This document shows positions 31,101 through 44,400 of a stretch of 64,000 nt of DNA, in pieces. The notes beneath the pieces were generated by a model. That model was not told the origin of the DNA. It saw only the letters and a program-made list of their open reading frames with translations, and did not search any database. Numbering within the stretch: the stretch's first letter is position 1; the number at the start of each line of letters is the position of its first letter. The position numbers were made by a program, and so were the translations under genes. This DNA is from Gavia stellata (taxonomy: Eukaryota; Chordata; Aves; Gaviiformes; Gaviidae), in NCBI RefSeq assembly GCF_030936135.1, contig NC_082618.1:7041034-7105033 (forward strand), written 5' to 3'.

Positions 31101-34100
31101 CCTCCTGGGGAGTGTCATGCCACTGGCTGAGCCACTGAACAAATTTTTTCAATGTCTGATGACTTCATGTAGAATTCTTCCCCTCTGCCAGGATTTGAGG
31201 TGAAAGAGAAGTTCCTGGAGGATTCAGAAAAATTCTACAGGGCAAAGCCCATGACCCTTTCCGGGATCAGTGAGGATGACCTCGTAGCCATAAACAAGTG
31301 GGTAAAGGAAGCAACGAATGGGCAAATACCCACCTTCCTACAGCAGCTCCCTGAAAACACAGTGATGCTCTTGCTCAGTGCAATCCATTTCCATGGTGAG
31401 TTCCACAGGCGTTACTTTTCAAGAGGAATAGTTAGAAATCTAGTTTTCTGCAAGTGCTGTAGCTGAATGGCATCTCCTTTCGTTGCTTCCTGCTAGTCAA
31501 TCTGCTTGTTCTTTTCTTGTACATCTGCTGTTCCTCTTGCTTAGATTTCTTTACAGTAATGATTCCCATCTGCTTCACATGTGCTAAAAAAGTTACCTGA
31601 CAGCAGAGCCAGAATGCAGCAGGTGGAACCTGCAGTATTTTTGCCTCCTGGTTCAGGATCCCAGACAGCAGCACGTCACTTAACCAGGTCACATGCAACT
31701 CACTACACACCAACCACGGAGCTTGGAGGCAGCTTCTGTGGATTTCTTTTTGACTACAGCACAGTGGTCAGGCTCATCTTCCCCTTTTAATTCCCTGAGG
31801 GTTGTGCATCGAAACACAGACCAAACACTTACTTCCAGTGTAAATCTGCAAATGTGTTAGCGTGGTCTTGGAGCACTATTTCACTTACACAGCACAAAGG
31901 CAATACTCTTCATTTTTCAAAGCGCAAACATCCATTACTTTATCTTCATAGCCTTCAGTAATCTCCCACGCTGAGGCATGAGGATTAACCCTTGTTCTTT
32001 TTGTTATTCCGTAGTCCCTCTCTGGAAGATAAGAGCTTCCCGCTGTTAGGGCTCTTCGAGCCTTAGTACTGACTTCTCTTCGCTGTATTTCTACTTGCCT
32101 GGTCACTATCTGCCTTGTTGGAGAACTCATGATAGGAGGAGTGTCGGCTCCACAGTTTCTGTTTTCCAACCCAAATTTAACTTTGTTGATGTCTAAACTT
32201 TTATTTTGATAGGATTTTGGAGGAATAAGTTTGATGCTAGCTTCACTGGGCCAGATGTATTCCACCTTGACAATGAGTTCATGGTCCCAGTCGAGATGAT
32301 GAAAGCCCATAAGTACTCCCTGAGCTGGTTTACACTGGAGTCCCAGGACATTCAGGTAGGGCTCTATTAGGAGCACTGCAAGTTTTGATTGGTATTTCCA
32401 GTTGGTATGTTACTGACTGCAAGTGTTCTCTCCAAAAAAACAAATGTCTTTTAACAGGCATAGCACACAAAAATTTAATAAGCACCCTTTGTCCTTGCTT
32501 CTAGCAAGAATGTTGAGCCTTCACTCTCAATCTCTAGGAGAAACCACAAAGAGATATTCCCACTAAGTGGGAATTAATGGAGTTTTAAAGCCCTGAGTTA
32601 AAGATAAATGAGGAAATATGGAAAGGAATTCCCTCAGACAACGTACTGTTGGAGCCCTTCAGAATACAGCTACTGCCAGAGTGGGTACAATGCTTGTGCA
32701 TGTGGGCTTCCACTCTGCCATGTGTTCAATCTTTACCAGTCAGTGGCTGGATATCAGGAAAAATTTCTTTACTGAGAGAGTGGTGAAACTCTGGAATAAG
32801 CAGCCCAGGGAAGTGGTAGAGTCACCCTCAGTGGAGGTGTTCAAGGAATGTGTGGACGAGGCATTGTGGGACATGGTTTAGTGGGCATGGTGGTGTTAGT
32901 TGATGGTTGGACTTGATGATCTTACAGGTCTTTTCCAACCATAGTGATTCTGTGATTCTGTAAATACTAAAATCTAATGCTGTTATTCCAACAAACATTC
33001 TCCTCTGAAGAAATCAGATACCTCCTTCCCACCAGGCTGTTTTCGTCCGATAGCTAGACTGGCTCTGTAGACCAATTAGAAAAAGACTAAATTAAAAGCA
33101 TCACTTTCTGGACTTGCCTTCCTCTTCCATAAATTTTCTGGCTGGTTTTATTTCCAGGTGGCCAAGTTTCCCTTTAAGAGTAACATGAGTTTTGTGGTCA
33201 TTGTACCAAACCAGTATACTTGGAATACCTCTCGTGTGCTGGAGAACTTCCCTTATGAACAACTATGCAGGCTTTTCCCCAAAGAGGTACCCACCACAGT
33301 GAAGATCCCCAAAATAAAATTGGACTACCAGCTGGAACTCAACAAGGTTCTCAGTCAAATGGGTAAGGCCTCTAACAGGATTTGCACAGAGTAAGTGAAG
33401 CTGATCAATCTATATGGCATCTGTTCGCTGACACTAAAAACTGCCATCCTTGTTTCTGAAGCTGTGTCTCACAGCTTGCTCCAGATAACATCCAAACTCT
33501 TTCATCTCTTATTCCTCTCCTCCTCCTTACTCTTTGCTTGCCTAGCACCAAATGTTTTGCTCCAACAAGATGATACTATAGAGAAGGCAGCATTCACAGT
33601 TCCTCACCATCTTTACAAGTTCTTCCTATTCCCCTATTTGTAGCCAAGACCAACTTCCTCCCATGCGTCAACCTTTATCTCTTACTTTGTCATTTAACAT
33701 AGTGTCCAGGACATAGAAACTGCCAACAGAGAGAATGCAGATCACAAAACCTGGAACTGAGAGCTTACTGAAATAAAACACCATGCACTGCATTTCCAGA
33801 TGAGAATAAATTGAGAGTTCACTTTGTTTTGCAGAATTGCTTAAAAAAACAGTATCAGCTGCGAAAGTGTTTCCAGCCTAGCAAGAAAGAGCCTTCAGAC
33901 TTGCTGCTGCTTTTTCAGGAAGGCTTTAAGTTCTTATACTACTATTCTAAAAGATGTGGACAAAGCTTGTGAAAACTATTCTGATTTTGGCACCCTGTCT
34001 TCATACAGAGAGGGACTGGGGAACCTGGCTGGACTGCAGCTTTTGTTTCTGTTGCCTGCCAGTTCTCCAGTCCTCCATGGTGGATAACACATGCAGGAAC

Positions 34101-34523
34101 AGATTAAGGAATTGCTTTCTTCAGAAAGCTTTGAGAAAAATCAGAGCTGGTGGCACCAACTGGGAAAGGTTAACTTAGTCTCATTTCTCTGCAGGCCTCC
34201 AGGAGCTGTTCACAAGCCCAAATCTCCAGAAGATCACAGATGAGCCTCTCTTCGTATCCAGTATACAGCATCAGTCTACCCTGGAGCTTAAAGAAGATGG
34301 GGTGGAAGCATCTGCTGCCACCAGTGTCGCGATTTCACGCTCGGGCTCTGCCTTCAACCTTGACCGGCCCTTTGTCTTCATTATCTTTGAAGATGAAACA
34401 GGCATCCCACTTTTTATAGGCAGTGTCCAGAACCCTAACCCCAATGCTGCTCCCCAGATAAAAGAGCCACGGGACTCACGTGAAGCAACAGATGTCAATG
34501 AGTCAAACCCCATGCCCAAATAG
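28200..34523 (+). CDS. SERPINF2: Alpha-2-antiplasmin (serpin F2)
   Basis: Eight coding exons join to 521 residues: 28200-28259, 29017-29079, 30122-30539, 30849-30992, 31192-31395, 32213-32355, 33158-33362, 34195-34523. The protein begins with a signal peptide ([17 protein letters not shown]). Serpin signatures include [19 protein letters not shown], the NMSFVVIVP strand and the hinge [13 protein letters not shown]. The reactive centre P1 is Arg461 with Ser462 at P1'; the human bond as I recall it is Arg-Met, and the loop here is one residue shorter. N-glycosylation sequons: NRT, NQT, NMS, NTS. The plasma protein inhibits plasmin and so protects fibrin clots. Two oddities: a long acidic N-terminal segment not like the mammalian one, and a short C-terminal tail (NPNPNAAP to NPMPK) that lacks most of the lysine-rich tail used in mammals to dock on plasmin kringles. 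It lies head-to-tail with SERPINF1. Confidence 0.96.
32735..32961 (+). mobile_element. CR1 LINE, 5'-truncated 3' end
   Basis: Lies in SERPINF2 intron 6. The sequence carries the end of the CR1 second open frame ([23 protein letters not shown], given here in part) and the 3'UTR core TTGGACTTGATGATCTTACA, followed by GGTCTTTTCCAACC. It ends in a tandem ATTCTGTG octamer, the CR1 hallmark. Only the last 230 bp or so are recognisable; where the insertion begins is uncertain and could be some way upstream. It is non-autonomous and in the sense direction of the host gene. Confidence 0.9.
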
Positions 34524-35247
34524 GAGAGGAGCAGAGCCTAAGCGTTCTGGGACTGCTACCTGACCCTTTGGACCAGCTAAGAGAGGCCTCCTGTCCTTGG
34601 AGACCTCCCTCTGAGGCCACAGGAGGCAATCCCTTGCTGTTTTCCTTTACAGATCCCTAGAGACCAGTCCTGGGATAGCCCATTACAGCCTTGATGAGCT
34701 TCTCCAGGCTGGGGTTCCCCTCTGTTGAACCTGAAAAGCTTGCTCTGCCTGCATTTCCCTTCCAGGGCTCTCAGTCCTGGAAGGGAGACTTCCTTGTCCC
34801 CAGACTCTTACTAGAGTCTTTATTAAGCTCTTATTAGAGTCCCCTGTAGCCTGGAATCATCATTAGCATCTGGCAGCTTGGACAACAGCCAGAGATATTA
34901 ATATGGCTCTTCCTTCCGCAGTTCCTGTGAACATGTCTCCCTCAAAGTTCTCCTCTGAAAATTGTCTGTACCCACCTAGAAAACGACCTCTAGATCAACT
35001 GGACTAGTAACCAGTTGTCTTCTCTAGGATGCGTCACAGCCATTTCCAGGCACAAGCTCTTTTCAAAGATTCCCTTTTCCCACTCCTTGGCTATTGGGAT
35101 CTGATGTGGGAGGGTCTGCAGTGGGAAACCCCTTTAGATCCTTATCTCCAGACCTTTTCCTGGGAAACTCTAGGTTCTTGGGTAATGCTAGATTTTTCGA
35201 GACATATTTTATAAAGTGTTTTTTAGTAATTTTTATGTTGGCAGAAT

Positions 35248-35253
35248 AATAAA
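35248..35253 (+). terminator. SERPINF2: SERPINF2 poly(A) signal
   Basis: AATAAA about 725 bp after the stop codon, followed by a T/G-rich stretch (TATTTGTTTAAGGTGTTG). It fits a 3'UTR of about 0.75 kb. Confidence 0.65.
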
Positions 35254-35274
35254 GAGTAAAGCAGAATGTATTTG

Positions 35275-38200
35275 TTTAAGGTGTTGCATTGAAAGACCCA
35301 ACAGAGAAAGGAAAAAGGCACGCAACTTGAATAATTGCAAAGATTGGGAGGAAAAAAGTCTGGGTGTGACAGATGGAAAGATAGGAGGAGCTCTTGCAAA
35401 GGATCTGCTTTTTGTTACACCTCATCACAGAGGACAACAGGGGCTGTGAGGTGAAATGACTAATCTGTAAAGATTGTCTAAGGACCGACTCCAATAAGCT
35501 TTGGGCATCTCATCCGCAGAGTGTGCAGGGAACACTCACTGGGTCAGGGCTGGCTTTGTGAAATGGGCAGAATTCCTTGAATCAGGGCATGAGCTCAGTG
35601 GCATAGGGACAGGAGGATATTTTGACTGTGAGCAGCAATGCAGTGATAAGCAGGGATGTGACAGTCCTTAACCCTTCTCTTGGGCAAAACCTGACCACTG
35701 CTGGTATCTACTAGGAACTTCAAAGGTTCTGATCTGGCATCTGTTATCTGTGATTTGTTCTTCTACTGGGATACCCCTGGCTCCACGGCACAATGCTATG
35801 GATGGTTGGGACAGCTTCCGGGGGAAGGAGGGGCAGGTTTTGATGCCTGTAGCTGAATGTCACTGCTTTTGCCCTGTTTTGGCAAAACGCAATGTCCCGT
35901 TACAGCTTCACTTTTGTCTGGGCACATCACTTTTGATGGGCACAGCTCCCTGGGTCCTTGTTCAGAGGTAGCAGTGCACGTCTGAAATAAGCTACCATGA
36001 GAGAATCTTGGGAACCTTCCACCCAACCAAGCCATCCTACCACTTAAAAATATTAGTCTAACTCACTGTAGCCTGCCATGCTGCAGCTATTTCTGCACAA
36101 AACAACTGCTGTCCATAGTAGATCCTGCTTCCAAACTCCCTCAGCTTCTGGGTGAAAATGATGGTGCTCTGTTTTTGCGAAACAGCAGCTACGGAGCACA
36201 AGAGCCATCCTTCTGGTTGTGTTTTCCTCACTCGGGAAGTCTGCCTTCCCTCAAAGGAAGGAGCAGAATGCTTCTGGGAGCCTCCGTCCCTGAATAGTCT
36301 GCACCATCTGCTGGAATAAGAGAAGGACTGACTCACTAACCATGAATTTCGGGGATGCAGGAAACTTTGGGGAATAAAAAGTCCTGGCTCAAACCTGCAA
36401 TTACACATTTCTTGCAGTCTAAAAGGGGAAGAACAGCTAAAGATAATGTCTACCCCTCTAACCAATGCAATGACACGTACCCTTCAAAAAGAGGGTGTAA
36501 TTATGGGGCTATGTAATTTTAACAAGTAAACCCACAAGAATTCAGCCCTACTATGAGGGCATAGCTCTAGCCCACAGGGAACATTTTAGCTTATTTATTT
36601 ATACAGATTTGTTCCTAACATTCAGAAATACCATCCCATGCCTTAGGTAAGTCTTACTTTGGCTACTGCAAGCTCAGCTAACCTCCCTGAATTCCAGCCT
36701 GTTGCACTGCAACCTGTGCAAAATTTGAGGTGCAAGTCTTCTTTTTCATGCCTCTGTCCTCCAGCTCCCCCCCTTTATAAAGTTTTTTTCCCCTCATTCT
36801 CAGTTTCCTGAACAGCTTGGTTCTTACTTCTTATTTTTCCATCTTTCTGCCATCCCTCCTCCTCCAAGCTATTCTTGTCAAACTATTAATTTCATCTTAT
36901 TTGACAGTACAGCAGCCCTCCATGACTGTGCTTTGCTCAACAAATTATCAGTTACACCAACCTTAAGACTCTTTTTCACTCCATCGACTCTCCAGAAGAG
37001 GCAGTTTGTAAAATGCAAAGTAGTATTAATGTTTCTGCTCAGGAATTTCCACTTTGCATTGCTAAGCTTTCATTTTGACTGAGATCTGTTCTGAAAAGAC
37101 ATGACTAGCACAGGACATCTGCTCTATAGCTCATCTGCACCACTGGCGGAGAATATCAAATAAGTCTTAATATCTTTAATACTACATGTATTTTTTCCTT
37201 ACTAGAGCAAATTTGTATGAACATATAATACACCGTTTAAGGGATACCCTTCACCTACAGGAATAAAGCTTGCTTTTGGTCTGTAATAACATTCTATACA
37301 ACTGCCACTCCGATTTCAATGGTTTAAAACCAAACCTGTATTTAAACAGATGGGCTTTCACTGGAAGATACAGACGAGATGTAAAAACTTCTCTCGTGGT
37401 CCTTCCATAAAGGGCATTTTAATACCACAACTAAGGTATCAAAAAAAGATGAAAACCACCAGAAGACATCTCCACAGCCAACACCCCCATACTTCGGCCG
37501 ACCACGGAAGACTAACAAGTACAAACATCCCTCTGCAGACAACCTCTCACAGAGCAAGCTGAGAAGCAGTTGAGAGCAGATCTGTTACTCGTTAGAAAGG
37601 GTCACCTTTGAAGCACTGACTAATCACCGGGCAGACGACCTGATTTGCTTTTCCGGCTTGCAAAACCAGCAGCTAATGCTTCTTTAAAACCATCCTTTCC
37701 TCTTTGCTGAGGGACTGTACGAGCTCAGTGCCAGCATCCTCCTCATTACCTGTCAGCGGTGAGGCTGGCAGCCCAAAAAGGAGATGTCCCAATGCAAGTC
37801 TAGGCTGGGGGCACTGACATTACTGGCTACAATTTACCTTTGGCATTTCCAAGTAGACAAACAGCTGCCCTGGATCAGGCTAGCTAAGTGTCCAGTTAGC
37901 CCAGTATCCTGGCTCTCCCAGTAGCCAGTAACAAATGACTGGGGAAAAAAAAGCCAAGAATGACTAGGGACAAGGAAAAACAACTGTTCTCTGGTTGTAT
38001 CACACAGCTGCTGAGTCTGACGTTACATCTGACCATTGTTAGCCTTCAGTGGACCCGTCTTCCACTAATTTGGTTTGGATTGGTTTTTTCCCCCCAAATC
38101 TATGTATCTTTCATCTTCTGCATTATTTAGTTACAATGAGTTTACAATTTAATACTTATTAAAAATACACTCTCTTGATTTAAATGTGCACTGATGGGTG

Positions 38201-38780
38201 CTCCCCTAGAGTCTTCTGTTGCAAAAAATAATGAAACTCCTCTGCCCCTTTCCCTTCTCCAGATCATTTATCATTCTGTAAGCTCCTACAACATTCTGTT
38301 AATTCATCTTTTTTTACCAATAGTCCTTGTTTTTTTAGTCTCTTCGGCCAGAAACTTTAAGCCAGTTATGTTAAAAATTCCTTGTTAACTAGTAACTATC
38401 ACTGGATAGAACCCCTTAACTGCTTTAAACAGCAACAGAATCCTGCTTCCACTTTACAAGTCTCTTCATTAAATCTTGGACATATATCCGTAAATCCATT
38501 GAACACTGCTGCATTAACCATACCTCTGAGACAGAAGAAATTCCCTCATGTGACATACGGCAAAGACTTGCTGAAACAGGGCAGGGAGCATTTGCCTCTC
38601 CAACCTGCGCTTTACCCGCTAGACTGCCCTTATCACAGGGAGCACATTTGTTTTGGAAGGCAGGGTTAAAAAGTTAGTGCAGTTCTGCGGGAGGGTGTCA
38701 GCAGCGGAAAATGGGAACAGAGCACTTTAAGAGAGCCCTGGGAAGCTGTAACCTGAAGCCTGCCGAAGGCTGGGCTGGGG
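35275..38780. other. Intergenic region between SERPINF2 and SERPINF1
   Basis: No coding gene found; open frames are short and lack splice partners. The only structure I can point to is a possible ancient repeat at about 37866-38370. Confidence 0.5.
37866..38370. repeat. Possible highly diverged ancient sauropsid interspersed repeat
   Basis: Phrases such as TTAGCCCAGTATCCTG, TTAGCCTTCAGTGGACC and GGTGCTCCCCTAGAGTC occur in the same order as in an old repeat common in turtles and crocodilians, as I remember it. The family is not certain and the match is loose, so this is tentative. Confidence 0.3.
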
Positions 38781-38789
38781 GAAGCAGCA

Positions 38790-38868
38790 AAAAGCAGATG
38801 TGGCTGCAGCAAACCCACACTGTCCCCGACTCGCACCCGCTGGGAGCCTGCGACGAGAGGAGCCCGAG
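38790..38868 (+). other. SERPINF1: Candidate non-coding first exon of SERPINF1 (start approximate)
   Basis: The first coding exon of SERPINF1 has only 8 nt of 5'UTR after its acceptor, so an upstream exon is needed. A locally GC-richer block here ends in a strong donor, CCCGAG|GTAAGG (38868/38869). It contains GCAGCAAAAAGCAGA, which resembles the start of the human non-coding exon as I remember it. The resulting first intron would be about 2.5 kb. Confidence 0.45.
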
Positions 38869-41430
38869 GTAAGGGGCAGCTCACCCTTGCTCCCTGCCAG
38901 CGGCGAGGGGAGCAGAGGGCAGGGGCTGAGGCTGGGGAGCTCTCGGAGGACCTGGGAAGCGGGAAGAACGGTTCTTCTGCAGGTGTTTAAGGGTGGGATT
39001 CCCACCAAATGAGAGATCTCACCAAGGGTGGGGAGCCACCAGCATCCTGGGGCACCTCTTCGCCTCCGGGCTGAACTGTGCCTGGGAACCGGGGTGGTTT
39101 TCTGCCTTTCGAGCATCTGTGTTGCAGCTGGGAATAAGCTTTTTCTTTGCGACGGTAACAATTTTAGTGATAGCCAAATCTTCTAGAGCTAGTGGTTGCC
39201 AGATGCTTCAGAAGGAGTTAGTGCTGTGGGGTGGAGCGATCACATGTGAGCAGTCTGAACTCGTGGGTGATGTTTCATAGCACCCCTAAAATCAGAAGCA
39301 TTTATAAATGATGTGAGACTTGTACCGCTATAGATGGAAAGCAAAATGTTTCCTTTGCACCTGCAGGCCTTCACAAATAGACAACTCCCAGGCACAAAGT
39401 TCCTTCTCAGCTCATTTCTCAAAGTTTTCTTCCTGTACCTTCCTGACTGTAACATCCCATGCTGCATGCTGTTGCTCCTTCTTTTCTCTTTAAAGGCAGC
39501 CACAAATTTTAGTATCATGCCTGAAACCATCCCACCTCTGCTCCAACCAAATTCTTCTCTCTGCATTTTTGGCTGTGTGCTAAGAGACATGCAAATAGAA
39601 TCCAGATGTTCAGGCCAATTCAAACGCAAAAGGCTTTGTCTTTCTAAAATGGAAATTGCTTTTTGGCAAAGTTTGAGAAATATGAAGCTGGTGACAGTAC
39701 TGGCAAAAACAATACAAATCTGCAAAACCAATCTCCGCTCTCATGCTCCTGGGAGCTCAGTGTAGTTGGAAGCAGAGGTTGTGTTGAGATTATTATTTTT
39801 TTTTTTTCAGAGAAAAGGTTATGCTCCATGGAAAACCTTCATCTCTAAACTAGACTGGGCCAAACATCTTCCGCTCAGCATGCAAGAGTACTGCTTGGTG
39901 CAGGCATCCTCCCAAAGCCCTCGCTAAGACCTGTTTAACTTAGACTCATGCAGGGCTTGTGTCATCTGTCTTTCAGCATGATGCTTATTCATTGTAAAAC
40001 TCTGCAATGATATGAGCGATCCCAACATCATATCCACTATCATACCACCAAACACATTGGTTTGTTCCAGTATAGTAAATCCTCTTAATACACATCTTAT
40101 GCACCGGAATACCTCATCTACTCGGCAGCTAGGATAGCAGCAGGTCACAGGATGCCAGTGCACAGGGAAAAGAGGGTACCACTCTGTGTTACACTGCCTA
40201 AACATAGATGAAAACTTAAAACCTCCACTGTGACACCTTTTTCTCCAAGGCAGAACTACCTCCAGAAGAAAAGGGTTTTGCCAGGAAAGGGAAACAGTGA
40301 ACTCTCTTTCACTGAAGTAAAACCTCTGCCTGAACACACTGGGTCCTGAACTGGGGCTGTTGTAGCCACGTGGCTTTAAGTTGTATTTCTACCAGCAGGC
40401 GTGTTTTCTTTATAGCTGAAGTTAATCTGAAACACATGTTCTTTCTCCTACTTCACTGGATGCCTAGATCACAGGGGTTAGTTAAATACAACCCTCTTCC
40501 TTTAATTTCTGGGAATCTATATAAACATTGCTTCAGACCAGCCTCAGTGGCGTCTGCTCTCGGGGGCATGACACTTCTGCAGTAGCTCTGATTTACCCAC
40601 AGTGAAACCCCGGGTTACACACTGCCCTTTGGACCAGACAGATCTGTCTGGAAGGGCCACATACGCCAATACTGGAGTGATTAAAAGCGGATTCCACAGA
40701 AGGAACAAGCTTATAAGCTTTGTGGAGTTTGGTACTTTTCTCCCACCCCCATTAAAAATGTTGAATAAGCCAAACTCTGTCTTTCACCTCTTCTCTAGAT
40801 CTGGCCTAGCATTAGGTATTTACTCGCAGCCCCTTTCCTTACTGTCTTTTAAGAAAGCTTTTCTACTTTTACTTTATCAAATTGCAAATAAGAAGCAAAG
40901 GATTCATATAGGCTGTACAGCCTTCCAGGTACATGCAGACACAAGAAACATGACGAACTACTGCTTGAGGCAGATAATTTGTATAGCAGAGCAGTAACCA
41001 GTCAGTTTCATCTTCTGCCCCATTCAGCAATATGCATTTACGACTTTTTATAAATGCTGAAGTGTTGAATTTTTAAAGTCTAAAACTCAGAAGATATGAT
41101 TTAGTGCTTTTCTGGACCTTGGCACCCAGTAACTGCCAGCATCAGTGTGGTTTGGGCCACACACATCTGCTTTTTTGCTCAGGCACACTCAGGCATGTGC
41201 GCTTGCCCAATTTCAAAGTCATTGGGGCCAGGCTGGCTGAATACTTCAAACTAGAGAAGAAGAAAACCCAGCTAACATGAAGTGTTTGTTTCACAATCGG
41301 GAAGGACAAGCAGCAGCATGTGTCACTGCAGCTCCTGTCACAACCAGGTACAATGAACAGTAGTGGTAGGGATCTATTTGCTCGGTTGCTCCAACTACCT
41401 CTGTCGTATTCTTACTCTGTAGGTTCAGGC

Positions 41431-44400
41431 ATGCAGATTCCAGTGGTTCTCCTTTTCCTGGGTCTCTTAACTGTCCCAAGCAGATCCCAGAACTCAGCTA
41501 CGGAGCAGGTGAGTAGCAGACAACAGCAGAGAGCGAGGGAGAGATACTTGGAGCGGGTAATTTAATTTTAGAGAATCTTACAGAAGGATTAAGCACTACC
41601 CTCCTAAGTTACTAGGATTTTATTTAGCAACATAACGAGACTAACTCCTGCTTTACCTAGATAAAACCACAGTAGTTACATCAGGGGATGACCGTGAGGC
41701 AGAAATAGTGGATTCCAATCTGAGTGCTGCCTTTGGCTTTACTGGGACACTTTAAACTGTTCCTACACTCTATCAGTAAGATTAAGCCAGTATTTCTGTA
41801 GATCATAGGAGAGTTTCTGCCTTTGAAATGTTTATCACAACTGTACCTGCCCTTGTAAACTGCAAGTCTAACCAAAGCGCTCCCTGTACCTGCTAGAACT
41901 CTGCCACCGCTGATGGAGCTAACACTGGTGAAGTTGAAGAGGAAGATCCATTCTATAAGAGCCCCGTAAACAAGCTGGCAGCTGCAGTCTCCAACTTTGG
42001 CTATGACCTGTACCGTCAGCAATCTAGCCGGACAGCCACTGCCAATGTGCTACTGTCTCCATTCAGCCTGGCTACTGCACTTTCTGGTCTCTCACTTGGT
42101 GAGTTCTTGCCCCTTTTCCTCACGCGCTGTTTGGCTTGACAGGCCTTCCCTCATACTGTTGTCCTTCTTGTTGGCAGGGGCTGGAGAACGAACAGAAGAT
42201 GTGATTTCTCGTGCTCTCTTCTATGATCTGCTTAACAAAGCTGAGGTCCACAACACTTACAAGGACCTACTGACCAGCGTGATTGGACCAGAGAAAAGCA
42301 TGAAAAGTGCCTCCCGTATCATCTTGGAGAAAAGTAAAAGTCCTTCTTCCCCTCTATCAAATTTTACCTAAATAATTAGCAGCAGGTAGAGCACACTGAA
42401 TAACATTGCACTAACAGCTTTGGCTCTGACATACTGTTGAGCCAGGACACAGACAGTGCATGGAATGCTGTTGCTGCTCCAGAAAAAGCCTGCAAAGTTT
42501 GTGTGCACATAAATAAAAGACCAGACTTATGCACACAAAGACACTGGTGACAGAGCAGCTAACACACAGAAGACCTAGAAGAAACTTGCTGAGAATTTTG
42601 CCTTCGCTCTAGGTTTTCTGGCAGGTGTTGCTAACTTCCAGGAATCACAAATCACATTTTCTATTTGTGATAGCATTCAGCCATATTCCTTTGTTTAATT
42701 CCTTGCAAAACTACTTGAAATGTCTGCTTTTGGCATGCAATAAACATCTGCTGAGAAAGCTAAGAGCCATCTTTTGGAACCTGCTGGTTCCAAGAATCCC
42801 ATAGGTTGAGTAAGCTGTACTCATAAAGCAACCTGGAGAAAGAAGAAAGACTGATGTAGGAATAGCTGTCTCCAAGCCTTCTGTTCTTATCTCCATTCTT
42901 TACTTTTCAGAAGAGAGTTATCCCATACTCCAGCATGGGTGGCTATAGGATTTGGATCAGTTTCCTCCATGTGCCTTCACTGTTCTTCAAAGCAGGTTTC
43001 TGTATACACACAGCCACAGATGTTTTATGAGAGAACTGCTGCTGGGCTTTGGATTGCAATCTGCTGCTTTGAGATTGTTTTGATAAGGGAGCTAGCTGCA
43101 ACATCAATGTTTTTGTTCCAGGACTGAGAGTGAAGCCTGGTTTTCACAGCCAACTAGAGAAGTCCTACAAGATGCGTCTGAGGGCACTAAGTGGCAATAC
43201 CCAGTTAGACCTCCAAGAAATCAACAACTGGGTACGACAGCAGACAAAGGGAAGGATTATGCGGTTTATGAAGGACATGCCCACCGATGTCAGTATTCTC
43301 CTTGCTGGGGCTGCTTACTTCAAGGGTAAGAATGTTGCATACTTGGTTACAGAAAGGGTCTATTAAGCATTTGTTAGAAGAGATGTGAGGGAATGCTCTC
43401 ACTTCCAATAGAGCAAACAGACTGCCAAAGAGACAGAGTATAAGAAGAAAGTGTTTGAGAATGTTTAGGGAAGAGGAAAAAATGCATGCTACCTGAACAG
43501 AAATAGTCCTTGAGGGAAGGATTATTACTCTTGGGAAGCTGAATCTTGACCTGTTTGCAGTAAGAGACCAGAGAAGAAAGTTTAAGTTCACAAAACTCCA
43601 TGGCAAGAGACAGAATATGACCATTTAGGGAAGGCACAGCTTAAGGAGTGTATTGAGCCTTTTTACCACTGCAGAGGGAATGGAGGGAAATACCAGAGAG
43701 CTGTTCTAGAACATGCTGTAAGCCAGTATCCTGGAGAATCATTGCTTAGAGACAAGGAGCAAAATAAAGGGTGGGGAGAGAAGCACTTTATGTGCATTGA
43801 CACAATTGTTACCCTTTAAAATAGTTTTGTAATTACATAAGTAGACATCAACTTCCCAATAGCTACTCCACCCATACACTGGCTTGATTTTTTTATTTCC
43901 CATTTAGCCAATTTCAGATGAAAAGGAGGGGCCAAAGAGTGGCAGCAAATAAGTAGCTCCAATCAGTCTATTTCCATCTCTATCATCATTCAGTTATGCC
44001 TCAACTCTTAAATACACAAATACTGTATATATAAAGTGCAAGATTACTCGGCCACAGATACAAGCCCAGTTTCATATACTATTATTCCAGAAAATCCTCC
44101 ATTTTATCTTTTAAAAAATAGGGACATGGAAAACCAAGTTTGACACCAAGAAGACTGCCCTGAAGGACTTCCATCTGGATGAGGACAGAACTGTGAAGGT
44201 GTCCATGATGTCAGACCCCAAAGCCATACTGCGATATGGTTTTGATTCAGAACTCAACTGCAAGGTCAGAGAGCAAATATTGCACAAGATCTCCTAAACA
44301 TACTGAGGAACAGGCTCAGCTACACTTACCTGTTAACCCATTCCAGAAGACAGCCTTGCTCCTCCCATCAGGCTAGTTTTGCAATCCCTATTTCAAAAGG

